The notes under the pieces: model-generated
The model's database searches: none
Told to the model about the DNA's origin: nothing
Seen by the model: the letters and a program-made list of their open reading frames with translations, nothing else
DNA from: Gluconobacter albidus
GTDB lineage: Bacteria > Pseudomonadota > Alphaproteobacteria > Acetobacterales > Acetobacteraceae
NCBI RefSeq assembly: GCF_002723915.1
Contig: NZ_BEWL01000001.1
Location: 372,001 to 436,000, forward strand
DNA length: 64,000 nucleotides
Direction of reading: 5' to 3'
Shown here: positions 21,545 through 30,779 of the stretch, one piece after another
Numbering within the stretch: position 1 is the first letter of the stretch
Layout: the number at the start of each line of letters is the position of its first letter
Made by a program: the position numbers and the translations under genes

Positions 21545-24500
21545 ATGGCGACCCTCACGCAGATCAACAAGATCGTCAACGATGTCAGCGTTGAGGATAA
21601 CACTGCGGCGGGGGCAGAAAGCGCAGGTAAAAACCTCGATGCGCTCCAGGAGAAAAGTGACTCTGTTGCGGACTCCCTTTCCGGCATCGGGACCGCTGCC
21701 CAGGAAGCAGTGGAGGCCGTCGCGAAGACGGCGGACACGGCCTCGTCTGCTCTGGAAGATACGGCACAGTCCGGGGTCAAAAGCCTTTCCACGCTCCGAC
21801 GCGCCGTCACAGGCCTCCGTCAGGAGGAAAAGGCCCTTCAGGAAGATCTCGACCGTTCCTCTGCTGCGGGCGCAGACACTACTGCCATCACGTCCAGGCT
21901 GTCCGAAGTTCAGGATACCCTGGGCAAGACCCGTGATCAGATCGCAGACCTGACGCAGCGCCAGAAAGCGGCGGCGGATGCGCAGGCCGCATGGAATGGC
22001 GAGCTGGGACAGGGCAGCGCGGCCACACTGGGCATGCGTGATGCGCTGATGTCTCTGGATCAGGCCCAGAAGGGTGTGGCCGGTGGTTTACAGGGCAGCA
22101 TGACGGGATCCCTGAAATCCTTCCTTCAGATGTCGGCTGCGGCTGGCGATGAAGTCGCAAGCCTGACGCTCCGGTTGCAAAAAGAGCAGGACCGGCTTGA
22201 GCAGATGCGGGTTCAGGCCGCAGATGCCGTCGCTGACGGCATGTCGCAGTCTGATGCCGATGCCGGCGTGTCCAGCCAGCAGGCAAAAGTCGACACGACT
22301 TCCCAGCGCCTGAATGATGCCAGACGTCTGCGGGATGCGCTTGATCAGGAAGCCGAGGGACACAGGAACAACAGCAATGCCGCCAAGCTGGAAAGCTACC
22401 AGCTCAACATCCTGATGGATGAAGCTCACAAGTTTCTGGACATGGTCCTCTCAGGCGGCAATCCGCTTCAGGCCGCATTTTATGAAGTGCCGAACGCCGT
22501 GGGTGTCCTGGGTGGGTTTCGCAAGTCTGTCGATCTGGCGGTTAATGCCATGACGGGGCCAGCAGGGTATGTCGCGGCAGCGGCAGCTGTTGGTGCGGGT
22601 CTGTATAAAATGGGGTCCATGGCCGAGGAAGAGCAGTCCCGTCTTGCCAAACTCTCGACGCAGCTCAAGGCCACGCGAGACGATGCCCAGCATATGGCTG
22701 GCGCCATCATGTCTGCCTCTGACAGCCTCAAGGCCATGCCGGGATGGGATGAAAGCTCCGCCCGTACCGCTGCGACCACGATCGGCGGAACGTATAATTT
22801 CACCGGGTCGAGCACGGATATTTCGACGCTATCCGGGATTGCGCGCGATGCCGGAGCCATCTTCGGCAGTCTGGAGGACGGCCTCAAGGCGGTTCAGACC
22901 GCCATGGTCGATCCGACAGCCGAGATCGAGGCGCTGTACAAGCAGCACCTTCCTGGGGTGGATGCCGCCCTGGTCGAGCAGGTCAAAAACCTTCAGGCCA
23001 GTGGGCAGCAGGGTGTGGCTTACGCGCTGGTCATCGGCAAGATCCGGGATGCGTCGAAAGATGCCTATGATCAGGGCCTGACGCCGTTCCAGCGGTCTCT
23101 GGAGAACCTGGAGAAAGCGGCCTCGCCCGTCACCCATGCCATCAGTGATCTGGTGACAGGCATGGGCGGCCGCCTGCTGGAATGGCTGACGGATCTGATC
23201 AAACTGATCCCGACGACCACGAGGCCCACGACAGATGGTCTCGCCGGCAAGCAGCTTCTGGACAATTATGCCGGCGGAAATCATCACTACGGACTGGGTC
23301 AGGTCGATCCCCGCTATTCCTCCGGATATGACGTCAGCACGCCGCAGGGAAACATCGATGCGGCGATCAAGATTTTCCAGGAAGCAAACACCCGTGCAGG
23401 TGGAAACTGGGATAACACGCTCGCCTATTACAGCGGGAACAAGGTCGGAAGCTCCGGCCAGAAATCCTATAATTCCTCTGTCTATGGCTACGACATCAAC
23501 ACGCTGCCTTCTGACACGTCCAGCCTGATCGACACGGAAACGTCCCGCCTGGGCCTGTCCTCCCGTCTGGTCAATCTCTTCAAGGGCGTCATCGGTCATG
23601 AGAGCGGTGGTCACCAGTATGTTGATCACGCAGGCGGGGTGTCCGGATCTGCTGCGGCGGTCCAGCACGCCACATCCGCTGCGGTCATCGACAACACCCG
23701 CTCTGTCGCAGGAGGCGCGGCCGATGTAGCCGGTGGCTATTCGTCCAGCAGCTGGTCGGAGCAGCGGGCCGGGATCGAAGCCTATATCGAGGCGCAGCAG
23801 AAGCTCCAGACGACCCAGAAAGCGGGTTCCGAAGCCTGGCAGGAAACCCAGGAGCGCATCACCACGGCCAGGGTGGCGCTGGCCGACACACTGAGCCCGC
23901 AGGAGAAAATCACTCAGGGGCTGACGGACAGTCTCGATCCACTGAAAGCCCAGACGGGTTATTGGCGCAGCATGGCTGAGGTCGTGGCGCAGTTCGATCA
24001 GACGACGCGCGGTACCGGAACGGACCAGCAGGCCCTGACGGCTGCCATGGCGGCCAAGCAGAGGCAGCTTGCGGCCGCCTATGATGACGGAACGGTTTCG
24101 GCCGAACGTCAGGCGCGGTCTCAGGCGGCCATTGCCGACGCTGCGGGCGGATCTGCCGTGGCTCTTCAGCATGCCACGAATTACCAGCAGGCTTACACGG
24201 AAGCCCAGAACGACTTCAGCACGACGTCGCCTGAATTTGCCGCTGCGGTGGCAAAGCGGACGGCTGCGCTCGATGCCAGCACGGCTGCCCAGATAAAGAC
24301 CCAGCAGCTTCAGCAGAATGCCGGACTGTCGGACAATCTGGATATGATCCAGGCCGAGACGGCCTCGATCGGACAGAATGCGGAGCAACGTCAGGTCAAT
24401 CTGGCCGTCATGCAGGCGGAGCTGGAAAAGCACCGGCAGTATGGCGACGTTCTACCGCAGGAAGCGCAGGATTATATTGATCTGACCGGCCGTGTCGCAG

Positions 24501-26593
24501 AGGCCTCGGCAGAGTATCAGCATCAGCAGGAGACCTTGCAGGAGCTGACGGGAGATATTTCGTCGATGGCGGACACGCTGTCGAGCGATGTCACCCAGGC
24601 TTTCGTCGATGCCTCGAATGGCGGCGTGACCTTCAAGTCCGTCATGCAGGGACTGGAAACCCAGATCATCTCCATGGTGGCCAAGCTGGCGCTGATCAAT
24701 CCGCTGCTGAATGCGATTGACGGTCAGAGCCGGACGACACTGGGGGATATTTCTTCTGTGCTTTCCGGGGCATCGTCATCCGGTAGCTTCGGGAGCGGAA
24801 GCATCGGGAGTGATCCTTTCGGCGGAGCGGGGACCACCATTGAGAATTTCTCTTCGGGGGGAGCATCTTCATCTGTCCTTGGCGGTTCCACGTCCTGGCT
24901 GTCCTCCGGCCTCAAGACCAACCTGTTTGGCACGGCCACGGTGGGCAACCTCCTGAGCGGGATTGGTGGGGGCTTCGGGCTCGGCTCGGCCCTGTCCGGC
25001 ATCGGCGGCGGGACAAAGACCAACGGCATGATCGGAAGCGGCGGCGGAGCTGCAGCAGGCGCTGCAGCCGGATCGTTCATTCCGGTGGTCGGCACCATGC
25101 TGGGCGGTCTGATCGGCGGCGGTCTGGGCGGTCTTCTGGGCGGCCTCTTCGGGCACAAGAAAAACCCGTACACGATCGACCAGGTCATGACGACGGGAGG
25201 CTCGCTGTCGCTTGGCAAGACCTGGAACCAGGCCCAGACCGATCAGATCACGGAGCAGCTCAAATCCGACATCGCATCGTTCAACAAGGTCCTGTCCACG
25301 GACGGGGTCACGATCGGCGGCGGCAATGGCGGGCTACTGGGCACGGTCCGCGATGACAAGAACAACAAGGACAAGTCCCTCCAGTCCGTCTCGCTCACGG
25401 ATCTGCTGAAACAGGCGACCTACAGCACGTCGGACGCCACGTTCCAGCAGGCCCTGCAACAGGGGCTGCCGAGCGATGCAACATCCGTCTCGGATTATGC
25501 AACGGCGATCGCCAACCTGAAGACCATGGCCGACACGGTCGACCAGCTGGGCGTTGCCGTCTCGAAGTTCAATTCGGACGGTACGGTCACGGTCGGCAGT
25601 TTCACCAAGGCCACCGGGGACCTGAAAACGGCTCTGGACACGGCGCTTGATGGCAAGTCGCTGTCGACGTCGGATCTCCAGACCCAGATCTCCACCATCA
25701 CGACCTTCGTCGACACGACGATGCCGGGGCTGCTCAAGGCCACGGTCTCGGGGCAGCAGTCCTGGGTGGATCAGATGGCCGCGCTGAAACAGACCTATGA
25801 GGCAGCCGCCTCGCAGGCCAGTCAGTACGGGCTGGACGGCACCCAGCTGAATGCGAAGTACCAGTCGCTTTACGACCAGGGCTTTGCCTCCCAGCTGGAC
25901 ACGCTGCGGCAGAGCGATCTGTCGGTCCAGGCGCGGTACCAGACGGCCACGGGCGATGATGAAGGGGCCGCGCTGACGAACTTCGACGTCAGCGCGGACC
26001 AGCAGCGCCAGCAGCTGGCGGACGACTGGAAGAACTTCCTCGGGGACGCCTACACGTCCCAGAAGGAATATATCAGCCAGTCGGCCGACCTGGAAAAGAC
26101 GCTCTCGGCCGAGCGCCTGAAGATCCAGCAACAGTACAATGACCAGGCGCTGCAAAGCGCTGAAAGCGTCATGTCCAGCCTGGAGACCTATGGCGCGGGT
26201 CTGGCCACGTCGGATGCCTCTCCGCTGTCGGCCGCCGATCAGTACAAGGTCGCGAATGACAACTTCACGACCGATCTGACGGCAGCCCAGGGCGGCAGCT
26301 TCACGGCGCTTCAGGCGATGCAGGGCGACATGCAGACCCTGCTGGCGCAGAGCAAGACCTTCAACGGGTCGGGCACGGCCTATGCCAATGACTATGACAG
26401 AGTCCTTCAGGCAATGCGCAGTCTTGGCAACATCAGCACGGACAGCCTGACGGCCTCCGCCATGAAGGAGCTGATGAAGTCCTCGACCGATACGCTCAAG
26501 GCCACGATGGACCAAATGGTCGATCTGACTGGAAAGGTGTTGAGCGAAATCCGCATGCAGAGCATGAAATCCACCACCGGAAAGGCAGCATGA
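21545..26593 (+). CDS. Tail tape measure protein
   Basis: 1682 residues, the longest gene, setting tail length. It has long coiled coils at about 10-150 and 200-290, a hydrophobic segment near 340-360, Gly-rich membrane-like stretches near 1160-1205 (IGGGLGGLLGGLFG), and coiled C-terminus. Residues about 577-700 carry lysozyme/transglycosylase-like motifs in swapped order: YGLGQV (about 580) and AYYSG (about 626) come before HESGGH (about 685). This would give peptidoglycan hydrolysis at DNA entry. Length divided by 0.15 nm per residue predicts a tail near 250 nm, a rule-of-thumb inference. Confidence 0.93.
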   Translation: MATLTQINKIVNDVSVEDNTAAGAESAGKNLDALQEKSDSVADSLSGIGTAAQEAVEAVAKTADTASSALEDTAQSGVKSLSTLRRAVTGLRQEEKALQEDLDRSSAAGADTTAITSRLSEVQDTLGKTRDQIADLTQRQKAAADAQAAWNGELGQGSAATLGMRDALMSLDQAQKGVAGGLQGSMTGSLKSFLQMSAAAGDEVASLTLRLQKEQDRLEQMRVQAADAVADGMSQSDADAGVSSQQAKVDTTSQRLNDARRLRDALDQEAEGHRNNSNAAKLESYQLNILMDEAHKFLDMVLSGGNPLQAAFYEVPNAVGVLGGFRKSVDLAVNAMTGPAGYVAAAAAVGAGLYKMGSMAEEEQSRLAKLSTQLKATRDDAQHMAGAIMSASDSLKAMPGWDESSARTAATTIGGTYNFTGSSTDISTLSGIARDAGAIFGSLEDGLKAVQTAMVDPTAEIEALYKQHLPGVDAALVEQVKNLQASGQQGVAYALVIGKIRDASKDAYDQGLTPFQRSLENLEKAASPVTHAISDLVTGMGGRLLEWLTDLIKLIPTTTRPTTDGLAGKQLLDNYAGGNHHYGLGQVDPRYSSGYDVSTPQGNIDAAIKIFQEANTRAGGNWDNTLAYYSGNKVGSSGQKSYNSSVYGYDINTLPSDTSSLIDTETSRLGLSSRLVNLFKGVIGHESGGHQYVDHAGGVSGSAAAVQHATSAAVIDNTRSVAGGAADVAGGYSSSSWSEQRAGIEAYIEAQQKLQTTQKAGSEAWQETQERITTARVALADTLSPQEKITQGLTDSLDPLKAQTGYWRSMAEVVAQFDQTTRGTGTDQQALTAAMAAKQRQLAAAYDDGTVSAERQARSQAAIADAAGGSAVALQHATNYQQAYTEAQNDFSTTSPEFAAAVAKRTAALDASTAAQIKTQQLQQNAGLSDNLDMIQAETASIGQNAEQRQVNLAVMQAELEKHRQYGDVLPQEAQDYIDLTGRVAEASAEYQHQQETLQELTGDISSMADTLSSDVTQAFVDASNGGVTFKSVMQGLETQIISMVAKLALINPLLNAIDGQSRTTLGDISSVLSGASSSGSFGSGSIGSDPFGGAGTTIENFSSGGASSSVLGGSTSWLSSGLKTNLFGTATVGNLLSGIGGGFGLGSALSGIGGGTKTNGMIGSGGGAAAGAAAGSFIPVVGTMLGGLIGGGLGGLLGGLFGHKKNPYTIDQVMTTGGSLSLGKTWNQAQTDQITEQLKSDIASFNKVLSTDGVTIGGGNGGLLGTVRDDKNNKDKSLQSVSLTDLLKQATYSTSDATFQQALQQGLPSDATSVSDYATAIANLKTMADTVDQLGVAVSKFNSDGTVTVGSFTKATGDLKTALDTALDGKSLSTSDLQTQISTITTFVDTTMPGLLKATVSGQQSWVDQMAALKQTYEAAASQASQYGLDGTQLNAKYQSLYDQGFASQLDTLRQSDLSVQARYQTATGDDEGAALTNFDVSADQQRQQLADDWKNFLGDAYTSQKEYISQSADLEKTLSAERLKIQQQYNDQALQSAESVMSSLETYGAGLATSDASPLSAADQYKVANDNFTTDLTAAQGGSFTALQAMQGDMQTLLAQSKTFNGSGTAYANDYDRVLQAMRSLGNISTDSLTASAMKELMKSSTDTLKATMDQMVDLTGKVLSEIRMQSMKSTTGKAA

Positions 26594-26594
26594 C

Positions 26595-28271
26595 ATGACA
26601 GTGATCCGGGCAGTCGAGATCGACCTGGTCGATACCCTGGCTGTCCAGGTCGATGACCTTCCGGCCCATGGCAGCCGGCCACGCGGAACGCTGCGGCGGA
26701 GTGCGGGGTCTCTGGAGACGATCGAGACCCTGCGCTTCTCCGATATGGGTTACGTCGATGAAAACCATGTTCCCTATGTCCCGATCGTCACCCAGGCGTT
26801 CGATCTGGACCGCGGCATTTCCCTGACCTCGGACGCCCTCGGGGGCACGTCGTCATTCGGCTCGGTCACGCTGATCAATGATGGCTCCCTCGACACGCTC
26901 GTGGCCAGCCGCACGAATGACCATCTGCCCATCCGGATCCTGAGCGGGCGTAAGATTTTCGACCGGGACCGGGGGATCTGGCAGGATCCGAAGCGCTCGG
27001 ATCTTCAGCCGGTCTTTGCGGGTCTGGGCACGCTCTGGCAGCCCGGACGTCGCACCCTGACCGTGCCCCTGCTCGGGGCGCTGTCCTGGCTCGATGTCAC
27101 CATGGCAGGTCGGATCTATGGAGGCACGGGCCGTCTGGACGGAGATGCCAACGTCTCCGGCCGCGTCATGCCGACCCTGCGGGGGACGGCGTGCAACATC
27201 ACACCCGTCCTGATTGATGCGGTCAATTACGTCTATCAGGTCAGCGATGCGCCGGCCGAGATTTCCGCGCTCTATGAGGGCGGCTTTGCGGGTGGCATCG
27301 CCTTCGGTGGTCTGGTCTCAGATCTCTATGCCCAGTCTCCTGCTCCTGGAACCTACCAGATCCAGAGAGGGGGAACCGGCACATGGATCCGGCTGGGAAC
27401 ACGTCCTGTCTATGGCATCACCGTGGACGCAGTCGGGTCGTTCCCCTCCGGAGCCGCGCCGCAGAACGTCCTGGACATCCTGCGCACGATGCTCCTGGAG
27501 GACTTCGTTCTTCCGGAATCCTACATCGACGTCCAGTGGCCAGCGCAGAGCCCGCTGGCCCCCTGGCGGGCAGGGTGGTTCTGGGATGGAACAGAAACGG
27601 TCACGGGACAGGACGTCGTCCGGACGCTGCTCTCGGGGCTGGCGCTTTCGATCGTGCCAACCCGGTCGGGCACGCTGCGGCCTGTCCTGCTGGAAGCGGT
27701 CGATGACCTGACCGCCTCGACCCTGACGCTGGATGCGACTGTCATCACCGACATCCAGTCCGTGTCTCTGGATGCCTCGCTCAATCCTCCGACATGGCGC
27801 TGGCGCATGGGGTGGCAGCATAATTTCACGGTCCAGACGGCCGGATCGGGTCTGCACCCGCAGGCCCCGGCCGACCGGCAGGCCCTGATCGCCGCAGCCG
27901 ATCGCAATGCCGTCTGGTCCGATGCGACCCTGCGGACGCGCTGGCGGGTTCCGAACGATCCGACGCCGGTCGTCACGGCCCTGGCATCCGCGGAAGACGC
28001 CCAGACCGTCGCAAATTCACATGGCCAGCTCTGGGGTGCCTATCGCACCCTCTGGGCCATCACCATTCCGGTGGAACTGAGCTGGCAGGTCGACCTTGGC
28101 GATACCGTCTTGATTCAGGCTCCCATTCCAGGGCTGTCCTATGCATGCCTGGGCGTGGTTGTCGCGGAGCATGTCCGGGGCGGCGATGCGACGGCAACCC
28201 TTCAGATCCTGACCCTGTGGACCGTCCCGCAAGACGTGGACGGCGGTGATTTCGGGCCAGATATTATGTGA
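26595..28271 (+). CDS. Distal tail/tail hub protein
   Basis: 558 residues, beta-rich, with a Trp-rich central region (WPAQSPLAPWRAGWFWDG) and a C-terminal beta domain. It lies directly after the tape measure, where the baseplate hub of siphoviruses is encoded. No specific domain recognised beyond position and composition. It begins one base after the tape-measure stop. Confidence 0.65.
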   Translation: MTVIRAVEIDLVDTLAVQVDDLPAHGSRPRGTLRRSAGSLETIETLRFSDMGYVDENHVPYVPIVTQAFDLDRGISLTSDALGGTSSFGSVTLINDGSLDTLVASRTNDHLPIRILSGRKIFDRDRGIWQDPKRSDLQPVFAGLGTLWQPGRRTLTVPLLGALSWLDVTMAGRIYGGTGRLDGDANVSGRVMPTLRGTACNITPVLIDAVNYVYQVSDAPAEISALYEGGFAGGIAFGGLVSDLYAQSPAPGTYQIQRGGTGTWIRLGTRPVYGITVDAVGSFPSGAAPQNVLDILRTMLLEDFVLPESYIDVQWPAQSPLAPWRAGWFWDGTETVTGQDVVRTLLSGLALSIVPTRSGTLRPVLLEAVDDLTASTLTLDATVITDIQSVSLDASLNPPTWRWRMGWQHNFTVQTAGSGLHPQAPADRQALIAAADRNAVWSDATLRTRWRVPNDPTPVVTALASAEDAQTVANSHGQLWGAYRTLWAITIPVELSWQVDLGDTVLIQAPIPGLSYACLGVVVAEHVRGGDATATLQILTLWTVPQDVDGGDFGPDIM

Positions 28272-28277
28272 GACTTC

Positions 28278-29033
28278 ATGGAAAACTGTGGACTTGGCTA
28301 TCAGAACGCCGTGCTCTCCGCTGTCCTGTCGACCGACAGCGCCGCCGCAACGCTGCCTGTCACGAACCTGACCTCCCCGCAGGGCAATCCGGCCTATGCC
28401 TGGCGGGCGGACGCCACGACAGCGACCCTGACGGTGGCGCTGTCGCAGCGCGGGGGCGTGCGGGTCGTCTCGGTGCATCGCACCAACCTGACGGCGCAGG
28501 CCAGCTGGCGGATCGTCGTCAGCAGCGCCGGCAACGTCCTGCATGATGCAACCCAGCCCATGGCGATCGTGGCGGGTCAGGCGGTCTGCGTTCTGCCGGC
28601 CGAGCTGCAATGTGACGTCGTGGCGATCACGATCGCGGATCCGGGCAATCCGGACGGGTATCTCTCGGTCCCGCTGGCCTATGTCGGGCCGCTCTGGCAG
28701 CCGGTCCGCAACTTCTCCACCGACAGCAGCTCGGGCTTCAATCTTGGCGTCGATGAAGTAACGGCGCTGTCTGGCGCGGAATTTCCGCAGATGCGCTGGA
28801 TCCAGCGAAAGGCCTCGATTGCGCATCAGTCCTATGGCGCGGCCGAGACCGCAACCTTGCGGGAGATCCAGCGGGTCGCGGCGGTCGGGGAGAATATTCT
28901 CTTCCTTCCGGATCCGGCGGCGGCCTCGCAGGAGGAGGCGATCTTCGGGCGTCTGAGCGGCGGCGACATCGGCAATCCTTACGGCCCCGCCGATCGGCGG
29001 AGCTGGACCTTCACCCAGACGGAGCGACTGTAA
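28278..29033 (+). CDS. Tail tip protein, 251 aa
   Basis: Beta-rich protein with repeated Ala/Val/Thr strands in the N-terminal half and a C-terminal RRSWTFTQTERL. Order suggests a hub-associated tail protein. It ends in a TAATG overlap with the fibre gene, so it is coupled to it. Family not recognised. Confidence 0.6.
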   Translation: MENCGLGYQNAVLSAVLSTDSAAATLPVTNLTSPQGNPAYAWRADATTATLTVALSQRGGVRVVSVHRTNLTAQASWRIVVSSAGNVLHDATQPMAIVAGQAVCVLPAELQCDVVAITIADPGNPDGYLSVPLAYVGPLWQPVRNFSTDSSSGFNLGVDEVTALSGAEFPQMRWIQRKASIAHQSYGAAETATLREIQRVAAVGENILFLPDPAAASQEEAIFGRLSGGDIGNPYGPADRRSWTFTQTERL

Positions 29034-30112
29034 TGACCATGCTGGCCAATTTTGTTCTGGAGACCGCCAGCAGTCCGGGCGTCGGGGACTTCGTGCTGAA
29101 CGGCGCGGTCGCGGATCGCAGGGCGTTCTCCCAGGCATTTCCAAACGGCGGCCGGGTCTTCTATTTCGCGGATGACGGGACGCAGGCGGAATGGGGCGTG
29201 GGGACGCTGACGATCGGCAATCCCTGCACGCTGGCCCGCAGCCGGGTGATCGGCAACACGCAGAACACCACGGACCTCCTCCGCTTCTCCGGAGGGGTGC
29301 AGGTCTATAACGAGATCCCGGCCGAGTTTCTGGTCCAGCTGGATGAGAACGGCGCGGCGAGCCTCAAATCGCTGACCGTGCTTTCTGAACTGCTGGTCCC
29401 GCAGGTTTCAGACTGGAGCAGTAATCAGGCTGTCGGAGCCGTGGATGCCAAAAACCAGTTCGTCAAACAGGGCTGGAATTTCGCCAATTTCGGCACGAAT
29501 CAGATTTATGCCGGCTGGCGCACGGATGGGTCAGGCCTTGGCCTTGCGGTGGACAAAACGGATCTCGGGAATGTGGCGTTCCAGTCCTGGGTTGGGCAGA
29601 ACTATGCAACCACGATTCAGCTCAATACAGCGATGTCATCCGCCAACTCTGCCCAGGGAACAGCAAACTCCGCGCTTGCAGCGGCAAATACTGCGAACGG
29701 CACCAAGCTCAATATTACCGATGGGACGGCGACCCGCCTGACGGTCCTTTATGGTGCCATGCGCGCTCAATACCAGGACGACGGGAATTTCGTTATCTAC
29801 TCCGGGACTGCGCCTGTGCTCAGTGTCAGCTCCCAGTCCATCAACTGGAACGGGCATGGCTTCGCCTTCACGGAAGACCTGCCCACGGATCCGGGGCAGA
29901 AAATCGTCATGGACGTCGCGACAAGCGTGTCCGCCGGTGGTCGCGTGACCTTCGCGGTGCCGTTTTCGGATACGCCGAAGGTCATGGCCCAGAATTTCGG
30001 GGATGGTGACGTGAACTGTCACGCCTATGCGCCGGACAAGAACGGCTTCTCGCTGCACATCAACAATGGCGGGACGACGGACATCACCTACATCGCCAAG
30101 GGTCCGAAGTAA
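29033..30112 (+). CDS. Tail fibre/receptor-binding protein
   Basis: 359 residues. Residues 1-110 form a conserved attachment domain (ANFVLETASSPGVGDFVLNG, GRVFYFADDGTQAEWGVGTL) known from many phage tail proteins; a helical Ala/Asn/Ser repeat (SSANSAQGTANSALAAANTA) is the shaft; the C-terminal 90 residues (GGRVTFAVPFSDTPKVMAQN, ending in TDITYIAKGPK) match gp53-like/H-type-lectin-like fibre tips. Probably binds the host surface. Confidence 0.8.
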   Translation: MTMLANFVLETASSPGVGDFVLNGAVADRRAFSQAFPNGGRVFYFADDGTQAEWGVGTLTIGNPCTLARSRVIGNTQNTTDLLRFSGGVQVYNEIPAEFLVQLDENGAASLKSLTVLSELLVPQVSDWSSNQAVGAVDAKNQFVKQGWNFANFGTNQIYAGWRTDGSGLGLAVDKTDLGNVAFQSWVGQNYATTIQLNTAMSSANSAQGTANSALAAANTANGTKLNITDGTATRLTVLYGAMRAQYQDDGNFVIYSGTAPVLSVSSQSINWNGHGFAFTEDLPTDPGQKIVMDVATSVSAGGRVTFAVPFSDTPKVMAQNFGDGDVNCHAYAPDKNGFSLHINNGGTTDITYIAKGPK

Positions 30113-30145
30113 CCAGCCGCCCTGCCGCTCCGCATTCTTCTGTCA

Positions 30146-30169
30146 GCCGCCTTCAAGGTGGCTTTTTTT
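30146..30169 (+). terminator. Intrinsic terminator after tail fibre
   Basis: GCCGCCTT-CA-AAGGTGGC-like hairpin (one G-U pair) followed by seven Ts ending 11 bases before the next ATG. Confidence 0.8.
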
Positions 30170-30180
30170 ATGGAAAAACG

Positions 30181-30510
30181 ATGCCTGTCTCTCAGACTCC
30201 CGAAGACATTTTCGCTAGCCTGCGGGCTGAAATCCGCACCCTTCAGGATCGTACGCTCAAGCTCGAAACCTATGCAGACGGACTGAACGACAAGCACGAC
30301 ACCCTGCGCAGTGAAGTCCGCACGGAGATTGCCTCTCTCCGCAACCAGATCGCCAGTCTGGAGACGAAAATGGAAACGGCGAACAAGCAGATCAACACGA
30401 AGCTGGACCGCCTGTTCGGTGCCCGCTCCGTCGTCACGGCCGCCATCACCCTGCTGACCTCAATCCTTGGATCGGGAGTCGTTCATCTGGTTGTATCGAT
30501 CGGGAAGTAA
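30181..30510 (+). CDS. Coiled-coil membrane protein, 109 aa
   Basis: Residues 10-75 form a coiled coil with heptad spacing (LRNQIASLETKMETANKQI) and the C-terminus is a membrane segment (VTAAITLLTSILGSGVVHLVVSI). Layout resembles small phage proteins near lysis genes (Bdr-like or holin-accessory) but a holin normally has more than one span. GGAA precedes ATG. Confidence 0.65.
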   Translation: MPVSQTPEDIFASLRAEIRTLQDRTLKLETYADGLNDKHDTLRSEVRTEIASLRNQIASLETKMETANKQINTKLDRLFGARSVVTAAITLLTSILGSGVVHLVVSIGK

Positions 30511-30779
30511 AATTGAAAACAGCAGAGCAAATAAAAGGATCAGTATTTAATTTTTTTTCAAAAAATATAAATTTACTAAGTAGTATTTCGCCTTCAATCT
30601 GATAATTTTCGTGTAAGCAAACATATATTTAGATATTATCATTCAAATATATAGGAACAACCAATAGACCATCGAAATCCTTGATTTAGTGCGGCAGAGA
30701 GGTGACTATAATTCATTTCGCCTTAGATGCCTGCTTTTCTATCATTGATAGAGCAGGAACGTTCAATCAGGATCCCCCC
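30511..30779 (+). other. AT-rich intergenic region upstream of AAA gene
   Basis: About 270 bases with a composition much lower in GC than the flanking phage genes. No gene is supported. A GTG at 30702 with GAGAG could open the AAA frame early. The region probably carries the promoter of the AAA gene. Confidence 0.5.

Noticed and set aside
22829-24433. 534-codon minus-strand frame in the tape measure gene
   Set aside because: Antisense to the tape measure coding sequence, Arg/Gly/Leu-rich shadow composition, no ribosome site.
25334-26596. 420-codon minus-strand frame in the tape measure gene
   Set aside because: Same reason: shadow of third-position GC bias.
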